Position numbers and translations under genes: made by a program
NCBI GenBank assembly: GCA_947496705.1
Contig: CANMDW010000005.1
Span: 170,666-234,665 of the forward strand
Direction of reading: 5' to 3'
Source of the DNA: an uncultured Aquimarina sp.
GTDB lineage: Bacteria; Bacteroidota; Bacteroidia; Flavobacteriales; Flavobacteriaceae
DNA length: 64,000 bases
Part shown: positions 1 to 8,643 of the stretch, piece after piece
Layout: each line of letters opens with the position of its first letter
How positions within the stretch are numbered: the first letter of the stretch is position 1
The notes under the pieces: model-generated
Databases searched by the model: none
The model's input: the letters and a program-made list of their open reading frames with translations, nothing else
What the model was told of the DNA's origin: nothing

Positions 1-53
1 AAAAGTATTTTAGACAGCCTCTTTCTAATACAAATACGTTAAAAAGTAATCGA

Positions 54-245
54 TTAAACTACTTTGACATTTACTGCGTTCAATCCTTTTGGGCCTTCTT
101 CTACATCGTAGCTTACTTTGTCCCCTTCATTGATTTCATCAATTAGTCCATTTACGTGTACAAATACATCTTTGTCACCATCTTCTGGAGTGATGAATCC
201 AAATCCTTTAGAATTATTGAAAAATTTTACGGTTCCGTTGCTCAT
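54..245 (-). CDS. Cold shock protein (CspA family)
   Basis: A 63-residue single cold-shock domain that fills the whole protein. RNP-1 is visible as KGFGFI and RNP-2 as VFVHV, the aromatic surface that binds single-stranded RNA or DNA. The family acts as cytoplasmic RNA chaperones that melt mRNA structure at low temperature or in stationary phase. Length is usual for the family. It is the first gene of the window, with no same-strand partner within 200 bp, so it is probably monocistronic. The specific paralogue cannot be decided. Confidence 0.95.
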   Translation of the reverse strand: MSNGTVKFFNNSKGFGFITPEDGDKDVFVHVNGLIDEINEGDKVSYDVEEGPKGLNAVNVKVV

Positions 246-466
246 AATTAAAAGTTTAAAATAAAATGCGAATGTAGGGTTTTATTATGATTATGCATAG
301 CGATTGATGTATGAATCGCAACAGTGTAAAAATACAATGAAGTGATTTATTAAAAAACAGGCAGGTTTACAAATGCAGAACCAACTTTGGAGAATTACTT
401 AACTACCATGATTATATACATTTTGCCAGGTAGTGTTTTCGTGTTTTTTAAATTTCGAGCAGTGAT

Positions 467-952
467 TTATTTATCTGTTTCCGTATTCAAAATTGCTGAT
501 TGACCACTGAGTAATTTCCATCCATTCTCCCTTTTAATTATTGTACCTGACTCTATAATTGATACTTCCGATTCAACTTCTGCAGTATCAATCATTATAC
601 CATTCACAATCCCGGTGTAATTAGCTATTTTACTTGATAAAGGAAATATCTTTAAAGTATCCCATTGAAATTTAACTTCTTTAAGGGATTTTGCATTTTG
701 CATGAGTATAGTTTGAACAGAATCATAATTCAATGCAGATTTATACCCCGGAGGAACCCAAAAAAAATCAGGTGACTTGTCCAAATAAGTAAATTCTGCA
801 GTTAATCCCTTTTTATTGATATCTGTATGATAATCAGATAACATCAATTCTATTTCCTTGGTGATACGTTCCTTATCAAAATTGTCTGATTTATGAACCC
901 GATTACAAGAGTTTATTATAATTATGGCACATAGGTAAAGTATTTGCTTCAT
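467..952 (-). CDS. Predicted lipoprotein, NTF2/SnoaL-like fold
   Basis: 161 residues starting with a short hydrophobic signal and a Cys in IIIINSC, a plausible lipobox, so probably exported and lipid-anchored. The remainder has the helix-then-sheet pattern of small NTF2/SnoaL-like (DUF4440-type) proteins: an N-terminal helix (ERITKEIELMLSDYH), strands around the VKFQWD segment, and a final ENGWKLLSGQ strand. No catalytic residues can be identified. The fold assignment rests on pattern only and no function is proposed. It stands alone between cspA and the MazG-like gene. Confidence 0.7.
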   Translation of the reverse strand: MKQILYLCAIIIINSCNRVHKSDNFDKERITKEIELMLSDYHTDINKKGLTAEFTYLDKSPDFFWVPPGYKSALNYDSVQTILMQNAKSLKEVKFQWDTLKIFPLSSKIANYTGIVNGIMIDTAEVESEVSIIESGTIIKRENGWKLLSGQSAILNTETDK

Positions 953-1185
953 TATTGTTGTATTTGAATGTTTTCATTTTGGCATTACCCACAATCGTTT
1001 ATACGTAATTGCAAACATCTCTTTTTCGTCTTTTTCTTACTCCGTAGTGCAGCTATGAAGTGCAAAAAAGTCTTCAATTAAATACAACCTGCCAGTTCCG
1101 CAGGCGGGAATCCCAATTTTTCGCTTCAATTATACCCTGCCAGGGTGGTCAGTAGACAGGCAAAAAAGTTTAAACCACTTCAATA

Positions 1186-1216
1186 AAAAACTCCGGAAAA
1201 AAAATCCGGAGTTTTT
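1186..1216 (-). terminator. Rho-independent terminator
   Basis: Perfect inverted repeat AAAAACTCCGGA / TCCGGAGTTTTT with an 8-nt loop directly after the stop of the MazG-like gene. T-rich on both sides, so it may act in both directions. Confidence 0.85.
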
Positions 1217-1218
1217 AT

Positions 1219-1605
1219 TTATCGGTCTAGTATCTCTTTGATGTTTGGTTTAAAGTAATTTGGTCCCTTAAGCACCTTACCGTCCTCCCGGTAAATTGGT
1301 TTTCCGTTTTCGTCCAGCTTACTCATATTACTACGCTGGATCTCGTTAAAAACTTCTTCAATTTTATGCTGCATTCCATGCTCTATGATGGTGCCGCATA
1401 GAATGTACAGCATATCACCCAAAGCATCGGCTACTTCAACCAAATCATTGTTTTGAGCAGCCTCATAATATTCTTCGTTCTCTTCTTTCATCAACTCAAA
1501 CCGAAGTTTATTTTTGGCTTCTCCCAAATCGGCAACAGGGTCGTTTTTATGCCCCAGTTTAAACGCAGTATGAAATTCTTGTACTGCAGCAATTTTATCT
1601 TTCAT
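1219..1605 (-). CDS. MazG-like/HisE-like nucleotide pyrophosphohydrolase
   Basis: 128 residues of the all-alpha NTP-PPase superfamily. The metal-binding acidic pattern is present: EENEEYYEA (about residues 40-48) and, roughly 12 residues on, EVADALGDMLYIL with the conserved ExxD. These enzymes hydrolyse nucleoside or phosphoribosyl nucleotides to the monophosphate plus pyrophosphate. Substrate (house-cleaning NTPs versus phosphoribosyl-ATP) cannot be told from the sequence. No histidine genes are nearby, which favours a house-cleaning role. A strong terminator follows the stop. Confidence 0.85.
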   Translation of the reverse strand: MKDKIAAVQEFHTAFKLGHKNDPVADLGEAKNKLRFELMKEENEEYYEAAQNNDLVEVADALGDMLYILCGTIIEHGMQHKIEEVFNEIQRSNMSKLDENGKPIYREDGKVLKGPNYFKPNIKEILDR

Positions 1606-1768
1606 AAGCTTTTATATATTAAAATCACTAAAATTAATTCCACATTTTTTTAGTTATCCCTCATTCCTCCATCGCTTCTTTTCGCTCGTTGCTTGCACAA
1701 CGTCGTTCCTATAGGGAGAAAAGGCCAAAGGTTTGTGTAATTAATTTTAATACTTTGTATATGTAAAT

Positions 1769-1776
1769 TATCTTTG
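1769..1776 (+). promoter_or_regulatory. Candidate -7 promoter box TATCTTTG
   Basis: Matches the Bacteroidota -7 consensus TAnnTTTG upstream of the small membrane protein. The same octamer recurs at 17347 and 52728. No well-spaced -33 box is evident here. Confidence 0.35.
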
Positions 1777-1794
1777 CTGTAAAAATAACAAAAT

Positions 1795-1983
1795 ATGTTC
1801 AGTCAGGGCCAATTAATATTTGCAGGATTCTTTGTAGTTGCTTTTATCATTTTAATGATCTTTAGTTACCGAAAAGATAGCATACTACATCGCAAATATT
1901 ATAAAGGCAGTATCTTCATTTTGATTGGTTTTATAATCTTTATTTTGTTGCTTTTTGCTTTAAAGGTGTATTTAAAACCTTAA
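1795..1983 (+). CDS. Small two-helix membrane protein
   Basis: 62 residues with two predicted transmembrane helices (about 7-24 and 40-59) separated by a basic loop (SYRKDSILHRKYYKG). The second helix is almost entirely Ile/Leu/Phe. No recognised family. A TATCTTTG box at 1769-1776 matches the Bacteroidota -7 consensus and lies 19 bp ahead of the ATG, which supports expression. Function unknown. Confidence 0.65.
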   Translation: MFSQGQLIFAGFFVVAFIILMIFSYRKDSILHRKYYKGSIFILIGFIIFILLLFALKVYLKP

Positions 1984-2192
1984 ACCCACTTTATACATAG
2001 AAAATCCCCCGCCTGCATATCTACCGGCCAGACAGGCAGGTATTTCAGCTCACAATTACTGCAAAATCTAACACTTCGCTGCATTTTTTATTATTACCAT
2101 ATCGATGCTATGCTGCAATTAAGAAAATGCTAGCCTTTATTGTATTTGTGAATTTCATGACAAAATTCTAATGTCTAAAGCAGGTTAAAAAT

Positions 2193-2220
2193 AAGAATCG
2201 TGAGTTTCCTCACGATTCTT
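2193..2220. terminator. Terminator hairpin between convergent genes
   Basis: Perfect 12-bp stem AAGAATCGTGAG / CTCACGATTCTT with a 4-nt loop, just beyond the stop of the minus-strand M49 peptidase gene. Confidence 0.8.
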
Positions 2221-2249
2221 GTCATGTATTTTACGAAGGGGCTATTCTT

Positions 2250-4301
2250 CTAGTTCACCTCAGGCAAGAAATTAAAATGCTTACTATACTCCAACATTTG
2301 CGTAGCAAAGTCTTTGGGCTGAGTAACCTTGATCTTGGTAATCTCACCATTCTCATCTGTTTCCGGTACTAAAACAGGATTTACAAAACCACTGTAGGGT
2401 GCAGTAGTAAATTGCTTGTTACGTTCTAACACTTCTGCATGTATTGCCTGATCTACTTTTACCCCGTATCCTTCTACCAAAGCTTCGGCAGCTTTATAAT
2501 CCCCTTCAGATTTGATACGTTGCGTTTCGCGTAGCAAGCTTCCAAAGATCTCGCGTAGCTTTTGATAATTATTAATATTATAATAGGTTTTTCCTTCTCT
2601 GGTCACTTTTTCGATCACATTATCTTTCTTTCCTTGCTCAAAAGCCCAGGCACTCACCCACTGTCGGTTTCTCATATGGGCTTCTTCTACATCATCACCA
2701 AGGTTTAATCGAATCAATTGTGTCATTAATCCATTTCTAATATAACCATCATATGCTGCTTTACCTACTTTTTCCCAATCTTCGACCAAACCAAGTTCCT
2801 GCAATTTTGGATCCATTAAATAATATAGCCCTACCAGATCTGCACGGCCTTCTTCCATGGTAGAAGCATAGTTTTTTAACGTTTCTTTGGTCTCTCCTAC
2901 TCCAGGGTTTAATTGACCCGATGCATGGCCTACTACTTCGTGCAATGCTGTATGCAGTTTATCGGCTAATTGACCGTATGTTTCTTCCAGTTCATATTCT
3001 TCTTCGTCATGCACAAACTCTTTTAAACGGCCAGATCCACTGGCATTATTATACGCTCCAATAATATTACCCAGTGATACAGACTTAGAACCTACAGCTG
3101 CTCGAATCCAGTTTGCATTAGGAAGATTTACACCGATAGGCGTACTTGGTGAAGCATCTCCTGCCTCTCCGGCTACTGCTACCACTTTATAAGTAACTCC
3201 TACTACACTATCTTTCTTATGTTCCTCCATTAACGGAGACTTGTCTTCAAACCATTGCGCATTTTCTGACAATACCGCCATTTTTTTAGACATGTCAAAA
3301 TCCTTGATCTCTACAATAGTTTCATAAGAACCTCTATATCCCAAAGGATCGTTATATACTTCGATAAAGCTATTGATATAATCGATGTTTCCTTCGGTAG
3401 CAGCAGTCCATGCTACATTATAATCATCCCAGGTTTGTAAATTACCCGTTTTGTAATATTCAATTAATAATCCCAGAGCATCGCCTTGTGCCTCATTTTC
3501 GGCTACATCTTTTGCTTTTTCTAACCATTTGATGATTTCATCGATTGCAGATCCATATAACCCTCCTGATTTGTAGACTCTTTCTTTAAGCTTTCCATTT
3601 TCCTTCACCAATTGAGAATTCAAACCAAAGGATAAAGGTTTTTTGGGATTAGGAGATTTCATTTTTCCATAAAATGACTCCACATCTGCATTGGTTACCC
3701 CGGGACCATAAAAATTTACTGCCGATAAGGCTACATTATCAATTCCTTTTCCCTGATTTACTTTTTTAGCATCTTCACTATCAAAAATCGCCTCATATGC
3801 TTCTTTTGGCACTTCTGTACTTGTGGCTGCCAGTAACGAACTGAAATAATCCCGGCTAAACTCTGGCTTAATCTTATCATTACTATAGTGATGATGGATT
3901 CCGTTGGAGAACCAAACCCGCTTCAAATACGTTTCAAAAGCTTTCCAATCCTCAGAATTCTTATCTCCTTCATACGAAGTATAGATTTTTTCCAATGCTT
4001 TTCTAATAGTAAGATTATGGCGATAATTCTGATCCCACATGATATCCCTTCCACTCAATCCTGCCTGGGTAAGATAATACACTAATTTTTGCTCTTTTAA
4101 TGTAAGATTATCCCATCCCGGAATCTGATACCTTAAAATTCTTAAATCGGCAAACTGCTCTACTACATACTCAAACTTCTCATCTGAAATCTGTTGTTCC
4201 TGTTCTTGTTGATCAATCTGATCCTGTATTTTAGGATCTTTTTTACATGCTATGACTAAAGTAAGTATAGTAGTAAAAAATAAAATTTTGCTGAGTTTCA
4301 T
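2250..4301 (-). CDS. Dipeptidyl peptidase III-family (M49) lipoprotein peptidase
   Basis: 683 residues. The signal LTLVIACKK contains a lipobox Cys, so a lipid-anchored periplasmic or outer-membrane enzyme is likely. The M49 zinc motif is HEVVGH near residue 450 (family consensus HExxGH) and the second signature EEGRAD near 484 gives the third zinc ligand Glu. M49 enzymes remove dipeptides from the N-terminus of short peptides. Length fits the bacterial family. A CAAATGTA (TACATTTG on the minus strand) box at 4325-4332 could be its -7 element. It is divergent from the SRPBCC gene. A perfect terminator follows it. Confidence 0.9.
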   Translation of the reverse strand: MKLSKILFFTTILTLVIACKKDPKIQDQIDQQEQEQQISDEKFEYVVEQFADLRILRYQIPGWDNLTLKEQKLVYYLTQAGLSGRDIMWDQNYRHNLTIRKALEKIYTSYEGDKNSEDWKAFETYLKRVWFSNGIHHHYSNDKIKPEFSRDYFSSLLAATSTEVPKEAYEAIFDSEDAKKVNQGKGIDNVALSAVNFYGPGVTNADVESFYGKMKSPNPKKPLSFGLNSQLVKENGKLKERVYKSGGLYGSAIDEIIKWLEKAKDVAENEAQGDALGLLIEYYKTGNLQTWDDYNVAWTAATEGNIDYINSFIEVYNDPLGYRGSYETIVEIKDFDMSKKMAVLSENAQWFEDKSPLMEEHKKDSVVGVTYKVVAVAGEAGDASPSTPIGVNLPNANWIRAAVGSKSVSLGNIIGAYNNASGSGRLKEFVHDEEEYELEETYGQLADKLHTALHEVVGHASGQLNPGVGETKETLKNYASTMEEGRADLVGLYYLMDPKLQELGLVEDWEKVGKAAYDGYIRNGLMTQLIRLNLGDDVEEAHMRNRQWVSAWAFEQGKKDNVIEKVTREGKTYYNINNYQKLREIFGSLLRETQRIKSEGDYKAAEALVEGYGVKVDQAIHAEVLERNKQFTTAPYSGFVNPVLVPETDENGEITKIKVTQPKDFATQMLEYSKHFNFLPEVN

Positions 4302-4394
4302 TTATGTATTGTTTATTGTTTTGACAAATGTAACAAAATAAAAGGACGGTAAAATTAGTTATATTAGCTAATCAAATAATCTAAACTAACTAAC

Positions 4395-5429
4395 ATGAAA
4401 ATAGTCAAGTATTTATTTTTCTTATTATTATTAGTAGTAATAGGTGGTGCAGTGTATGTAGCTACCATAGATGGCGAATTTCAGGTAGAAGAAAGCAGAG
4501 TGATCGACGCTCCAGATGAATTGTTATTCAACACAATTAATGAGTACAAAACATGGGAAAAGTGGGGGCCATGGATGGATGAATCTGATGATATGATTCT
4601 GGAATATCCAGAAAAAACAAGCGGAAAAGGTGCTTCATATAGCTGGAAAAGTGAAACGCAGGGAGATGGTAAAATGGAAACTCAAAAGATTTCTCCTTTT
4701 AGCAGTATAGATCAACACCTTACTTTTATCTCTCCAATGGGGGAAAGTACAAATGATGTCTATTGGCAATTTGAAAAAATTGAAGGCAAAAAAACTAAGG
4801 TTACCTGGGGAATAAAAGGCAAACAAGGATTTATGGAAAAAGCATTTTGGGCCACCCAGGATAGTTCTTTATCGCAAACGATAAGACCTATGTATCAAAA
4901 GGGGCTTGAAAAACTGGATACCTATACCAAAGAAAAAATGAAAGAATATTCAATAAGCGCAGATGGTGTTACAGAGCATGAAGGTGGTTTTTATATGTAT
5001 AACGCGGCCACCTCGTCTATTGCCGGGATTTCACAAAAAATGGCCCAGATGCTGCCAGCAGTAAGCACCTATATAAAACAAAATAATCTTCCTCAAACAG
5101 GAATGCCGTTCACTATATACAATGAATATAATGAGGAGCAAGGAACTGCTATTTTCTCTGCAGCTATTCCTGTAAGAGAAAAAGTAGTGACACCCAAGGA
5201 TAGTAACATTCTTTGTGATTTCCTACCTAAACAAAAAGTAGTAAAAACCACACTAAAAGGTAATTATACAAACCTCAAGGAAGCCTGGGAAGCTGGATAT
5301 AAGTATATAGCAGAAAATAACCTGGAAGCCGATGCAGCATCCCCTGCTTTTGAAGTATATAAAACCGATCCGGGATTACAACCAAATCCGGCAGAGTGGA
5401 TCACAGAGGTTTATATTCCCATAAAGTAA
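4395..5429 (+). CDS. SRPBCC + GyrI-like two-domain membrane-anchored protein
   Basis: 344 residues: an N-terminal transmembrane anchor (about 5-23), then a START/SRPBCC polyketide-cyclase-like domain (about 28-165, starting ESRVIDAPDELLFNTI and containing YKTWEKWGPW), then a C-terminal effector-binding/GyrI-like domain (about 180-344, starting with a short GGFYMYN strand and ending WITEVYIPIK). Both folds bind hydrophobic small ligands, so a ligand-sensing or carrying role at the membrane is plausible, but no ligand can be named. It is followed by a hairpin and is divergent from the M49 peptidase gene. Confidence 0.8.
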   Translation: MKIVKYLFFLLLLVVIGGAVYVATIDGEFQVEESRVIDAPDELLFNTINEYKTWEKWGPWMDESDDMILEYPEKTSGKGASYSWKSETQGDGKMETQKISPFSSIDQHLTFISPMGESTNDVYWQFEKIEGKKTKVTWGIKGKQGFMEKAFWATQDSSLSQTIRPMYQKGLEKLDTYTKEKMKEYSISADGVTEHEGGFYMYNAATSSIAGISQKMAQMLPAVSTYIKQNNLPQTGMPFTIYNEYNEEQGTAIFSAAIPVREKVVTPKDSNILCDFLPKQKVVKTTLKGNYTNLKEAWEAGYKYIAENNLEADAASPAFEVYKTDPGLQPNPAEWITEVYIPIK

Positions 5430-5442
5430 TAAAAAGTATCAT

Positions 5443-5482
5443 ATAAACTGCATTTTACAGATCGAAGTAAAGTGCAGTTTAT
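5443..5482 (+). terminator. Hairpin after the SRPBCC gene
   Basis: 16-bp stem with one G-T pair (ATAAACTGCATTTTAC / GTAAAGTGCAGTTTAT) and an 8-nt loop, 13 bp after the stop codon. It lacks a clear T tract, so terminator function is probable, not certain. It is not a crcB fluoride riboswitch. Confidence 0.6.
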
Positions 5483-5540
5483 AAGTTACAACCCATGAAA
5501 ATTAAAAAATCAACTTATTTAATTACAAAATTTCAAACAT

Positions 5541-5906
5541 GTGAAACAAATACTTTTGGTATTTATTGGTGGTGGTACAGGCAGCATAGTTCGCTATCTC
5601 ACAAATAGGTTTCTTAATCAGGCACATTACCATATTCCATACGGAACTTTGACCGTAAATGTTATTGGTAGCCTACTCATTGGAATCATTCTTGGTTTGT
5701 CGCTAAAGAATAATGCCTTGTCTCAAAATACCGTTTTATTATTAGCCACTGGTTTTTGTGGCGGACTTACTACTTTCTCTTCCTTTGCATACGAAAATCA
5801 AATCATGCTTAAAAATGGTGATCTTTGGAATCTTTTTGCATATACTGCCGGTTCTTTTATTTTAGGATTATTAGCCGTATTTTTAGGAATGTTTATAGTC
5901 AAATAA
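5541..5906 (+). CDS. crcB: Fluoride channel CrcB/Fluc
   Basis: 121 residues with four hydrophobic helices, the size of a single Fluc subunit (they dimerise). Signatures: GGGTGSIVRYLTNRF at the N-terminus, TVNVIGSLLIG, and GFCGGLTTFSSFAYE, which carries the Gly/Thr/Phe-rich pore motif. It exports F- passively from the cytoplasm. The start is GTG at 5541; the overlapping ATG is followed at once by TGA. A PII gene starts 18 bp downstream, suggesting one transcript. Confidence 0.95.
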   Translation: MKQILLVFIGGGTGSIVRYLTNRFLNQAHYHIPYGTLTVNVIGSLLIGIILGLSLKNNALSQNTVLLLATGFCGGLTTFSSFAYENQIMLKNGDLWNLFAYTAGSFILGLLAVFLGMFIVK

Positions 5907-5924
5907 TTACAAAAAATTACACTT

Positions 5925-6263
5925 GTGAAAAAAATCGAAACCATTATACGCAAATCAAGATTTAAAGCGGTTAAAGATGCCCTGCATGAAATCGAGGTAA
6001 ATTTCTTCACTTATTGGGATGTTACAGGTGTTGGTAATGAAAAAAAAGGGCATGTGTATAGAGGTATCAGCTATAGCACTTCAGATATTCAGCGCAGGTA
6101 TTTATCTATTGTGGTGTCAGATGAATTTGAAGAAAAAACAATACATGCCATAGTTGAGGCAGCAAAGACGGGAGAAGTAGGTGATGGAAAAATCTTTGTT
6201 TCAGATATAGAGAATACCTATCGAATCAGAACTGGAGAAAAAGGTAATCAAGCCCTAAATTGA
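5925..6263 (+). CDS. P-II family nitrogen regulatory protein
   Basis: 112 residues with a GTG start. The C-terminal PII signature TGEVGDGKIFV is intact and the T-loop carries the VYRGISY segment with a Tyr in the uridylylation region. PII trimers sense ATP/ADP and 2-oxoglutarate and usually gate the ammonium channel AmtB or enzymes such as GlnE. It follows crcB by 18 bp and precedes a beta-barrel porin gene. No amtB is present here although flavobacterial PII genes often sit beside one, so the partner is unclear. Confidence 0.9.
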   Translation: MKKIETIIRKSRFKAVKDALHEIEVNFFTYWDVTGVGNEKKGHVYRGISYSTSDIQRRYLSIVVSDEFEEKTIHAIVEAAKTGEVGDGKIFVSDIENTYRIRTGEKGNQALN

Positions 6264-6375
6264 TGTATATAGTTACAGTACTCTAAATAGCAGCTATTTA
6301 CAAAGCCTAAAAGGTATCTTAATTTATATTCTTCTTAACTCTTTTTGAGAAAAAATTAATAAAATAAGTCGTCAC

Positions 6376-6499
6376 CCCTAAAAAAGCAGTTTTAAATTCC
6401 TAAAATTTAAACAAATAAACATTAAACCTTAATTTTTTTAGGGTAAAAAATCAAAAAACAATAAAAATTAAGACATACCCCCTATTTTTTATTGGGGTA
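6376..6499 (+). promoter_or_regulatory. Palindrome-rich upstream region of the porin gene
   Basis: The 298-bp gap between the PII and porin genes holds an inverted pair CCCTAAAAAA (6376-6385) / TTTTTTAGGG (6434-6443) and a second one, TACCCC (6476-6481) / GGGGTA (6494-6499). They are the only G/C runs in an AT-rich stretch and may be operators or leader hairpins. No factor is identified. Confidence 0.4.
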
Positions 6500-6561
6500 A
6501 AATTCTTTTAACATAGTTTTACGGTTCCAATTAAAAACAATTTCAATAATTATTATTTATT

Positions 6562-7698
6562 ATGAAAACAAAAACCGTAACAAATTTTTTTAAAAGAGCA
6601 GGCCTTCTTGTTTTAGCTTTTGTATGCTTTACTGCAGTTGCACAAGAAGAAGAAGAAAAATGGTTCGACAATTTTTCAATCAGCGGATCTGTAGATGGGT
6701 ATTACAGATATAATATAGGTGCTCCTAACAGAGGTATCGCTCCTGTTGGAGAAGAAGGAGATAATGGTGCATACCAATTTTTGGCTCCTGCAACATCTTT
6801 TGCAAATGAATCTGGTTTTGCATTAGGTATGGGTAATGTAATTCTGGGATATGAAGGAGAGAAAGTAGGTTTTGTAGCAGACCTTGTATTTGGGCCAAGA
6901 GGTGAAGATGCCGTATTCCTTTCTACCGGATCTGCTCAAATCGTAAATCAATTGTATGCTTACTGGAATGTTTCTGAAAAAGTAAAACTTACTGTGGGTA
7001 ATTTTAATACCTTTCTGGGGTATGAAGTTATTTCTCCTGCAGGAAACTTTAATTATTCTACATCCTACATGTTCTCATACGGGCCTTTTTCTCATACAGG
7101 TTTGAAGGCAGATTTTACACTCAGCGAGAAATGGTCTGCTATGCTTGCTGTAATGAACCCAACAGATTTTACAGAAAACAATCCATATGACACCTATATT
7201 GTTGGTGCACAGCTGGGATATACCACTGATAACGGTAGTGCATATTTAAACTTCAGATATGGTAATGAAGGGGAACCAGGAGAAGTAGGCCCTACATTTC
7301 AGGCCGATCTTACTACAGGATGGGACGTTGCCGAAAGCTTTTATCTGGGTATAAATGCTACTTACTTGTCAACTGAACCACAAGAAGACGGAGATGCTTC
7401 CGGATTCTATGGCATAGCTCTTTATCCACAATACAAAACCTCTGAGAAGTTTACTATTGGGCTTAGAGGAGAGTATTTTGCTGAATATAATAATGCTTTG
7501 GGAGCTGTTGGTCTTGATGACGAAGGTGACGGAAGTGTGATCGCTGCTACTCTTACAGGTAGCTATGATATTGGCGATTTAACCTTAAAACCAGAATTAA
7601 GATTAGATACTGCATCCGAGGATTCTTTTGTTGATAATGATTTGGAACCTACAAAGAGCCTTTCTTCATTTGTATTAGGTGCCATTTATAGGTTCTAA
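6562..7698 (+). CDS. Outer-membrane beta-barrel porin (BBP2/OmpL-like)
   Basis: 378 residues with a classical signal peptide (cut after FTAVAQ, about residue 28) and an acidic EEEEKW linker. Alternating strands of a barrel follow, such as SISGSVDGYYRYN, VKLTVGNFNTFLGYE and TIGLRGEYFAEYN, and the protein ends in FVLGAIYRF with the terminal Phe needed for BAM recognition. It resembles the beta-barrel porin-2 family found near PII and ammonium transporter genes in Bacteroidota, so nutrient diffusion is likely. The substrate is unknown. A terminator follows. Confidence 0.85.
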   Translation: MKTKTVTNFFKRAGLLVLAFVCFTAVAQEEEEKWFDNFSISGSVDGYYRYNIGAPNRGIAPVGEEGDNGAYQFLAPATSFANESGFALGMGNVILGYEGEKVGFVADLVFGPRGEDAVFLSTGSAQIVNQLYAYWNVSEKVKLTVGNFNTFLGYEVISPAGNFNYSTSYMFSYGPFSHTGLKADFTLSEKWSAMLAVMNPTDFTENNPYDTYIVGAQLGYTTDNGSAYLNFRYGNEGEPGEVGPTFQADLTTGWDVAESFYLGINATYLSTEPQEDGDASGFYGIALYPQYKTSEKFTIGLRGEYFAEYNNALGAVGLDDEGDGSVIAATLTGSYDIGDLTLKPELRLDTASEDSFVDNDLEPTKSLSSFVLGAIYRF

Positions 7699-7728
7699 AT
7701 ATAGTTGATACAGTATATTGTTTAAAGT

Positions 7729-7756
7729 AAAAGCGTCTATTTCGATAGGCGCTTTT
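7729..7756. terminator. Bidirectional terminator
   Basis: AAAAGCGTCTAT / ATAGGCGCTTTT stem with a 4-nt loop and A/T tails on both sides, placed between the convergent porin and DUF1684 genes. Confidence 0.85.
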
Positions 7757-8397
7757 TAGTTATTCTCAGGATATTTCTTATATTTTTTAACTCCTGCCAG
7801 AATCTTTACATCCAGGTGATTTTCTGCCGGAGGTATTGGACAGGAATACCGATCGTTATAAGCACAATAAGGGTTATACGCAGTATTAAAATCAATCAAA
7901 ATTGAATCTCCTTGAGGAATTGTAAGATCTATAAAACGTCCGCCTGCATAACTCGACTCTCCATTGGTTAAATCTGTAAATGGAAGAAACAGGTAATTAT
8001 CATATTCAGGTTGTGTTTTAAGTCCCTGATTCTGATATATATTCAAAACATATGCTTTTTCCTGAAGCATAAAATGAGCTTCTCCGTATTTTACATACAA
8101 CGGCTCTCTGCCCGTAGTTGTTTTCATAATAAAAGGAGTCTCATAAGGTGTACGCACAAATTTTGCCAGAACACTAAAGGAAGTATCAATTTCAAAAAAA
8201 GTAAGAGACTTAAACCTTTTTAACTCCTTTGGAGTTAAGGGCGATGTTTCTTCGGAAGCAAACTCTTTATTGAGTTCTTCCTGAAAAGATATGATTCTTT
8301 TTATAACAATAGAATCCTGAGCAATTATATTCCCTACAAAAAAGATAACTAAAAATGATAACCTGAACACTGACCCATATTTTTTGCAAAAGTACAA
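7756..8397 (-). CDS. DUF1684 family exported protein
   Basis: DUF1684 is recognisable from the C-terminal NPYCAYNDRYSCPIPPAEN segment (pattern NPxCAYxxxYxCPxPPxEN) and the earlier GGRFIDL strand. The longest open frame starts at TTG 8397. A GTG at 8370 gives a much better signal peptide (FRLSFLVIFFVGNIIAQ) and about 204 residues, so that start is preferred. The protein is probably periplasmic. No enzymatic activity is established for the family. It stands alone, convergent with the porin gene. Confidence 0.85.
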   Translation of the reverse strand: MYFCKKYGSVFRLSFLVIFFVGNIIAQDSIVIKRIISFQEELNKEFASEETSPLTPKELKRFKSLTFFEIDTSFSVLAKFVRTPYETPFIMKTTTGREPLYVKYGEAHFMLQEKAYVLNIYQNQGLKTQPEYDNYLFLPFTDLTNGESSYAGGRFIDLTIPQGDSILIDFNTAYNPYCAYNDRYSCPIPPAENHLDVKILAGVKKYKKYPENN

Positions 8398-8643
8398 TTT
8401 ACAATTAGTTAACTAATTAATTTTAATAAAATTGTATTCAAATAATGGATAAAAAACTACTTTTACCAACTATTCTAACCCGGAAAACTCATGGTTTTTC
8501 GTTATGAAAAGCCAAAACACCAATAAATATGGGAAACACAGGTATTTTTATTTGAAAGAAGTGTAGCTCGATTTTGAGAAATGAAAATAACAGGCATTTC
8601 TGTAGTTAGTGTCTGGTGGTCTGGCTTTGGAATAGAATAAAGT

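Noticed and set aside
5443..5540. crcB fluoride riboswitch
   Set aside because: Only one AT-rich hairpin is present and lies before the leader; no riboswitch core was seen.
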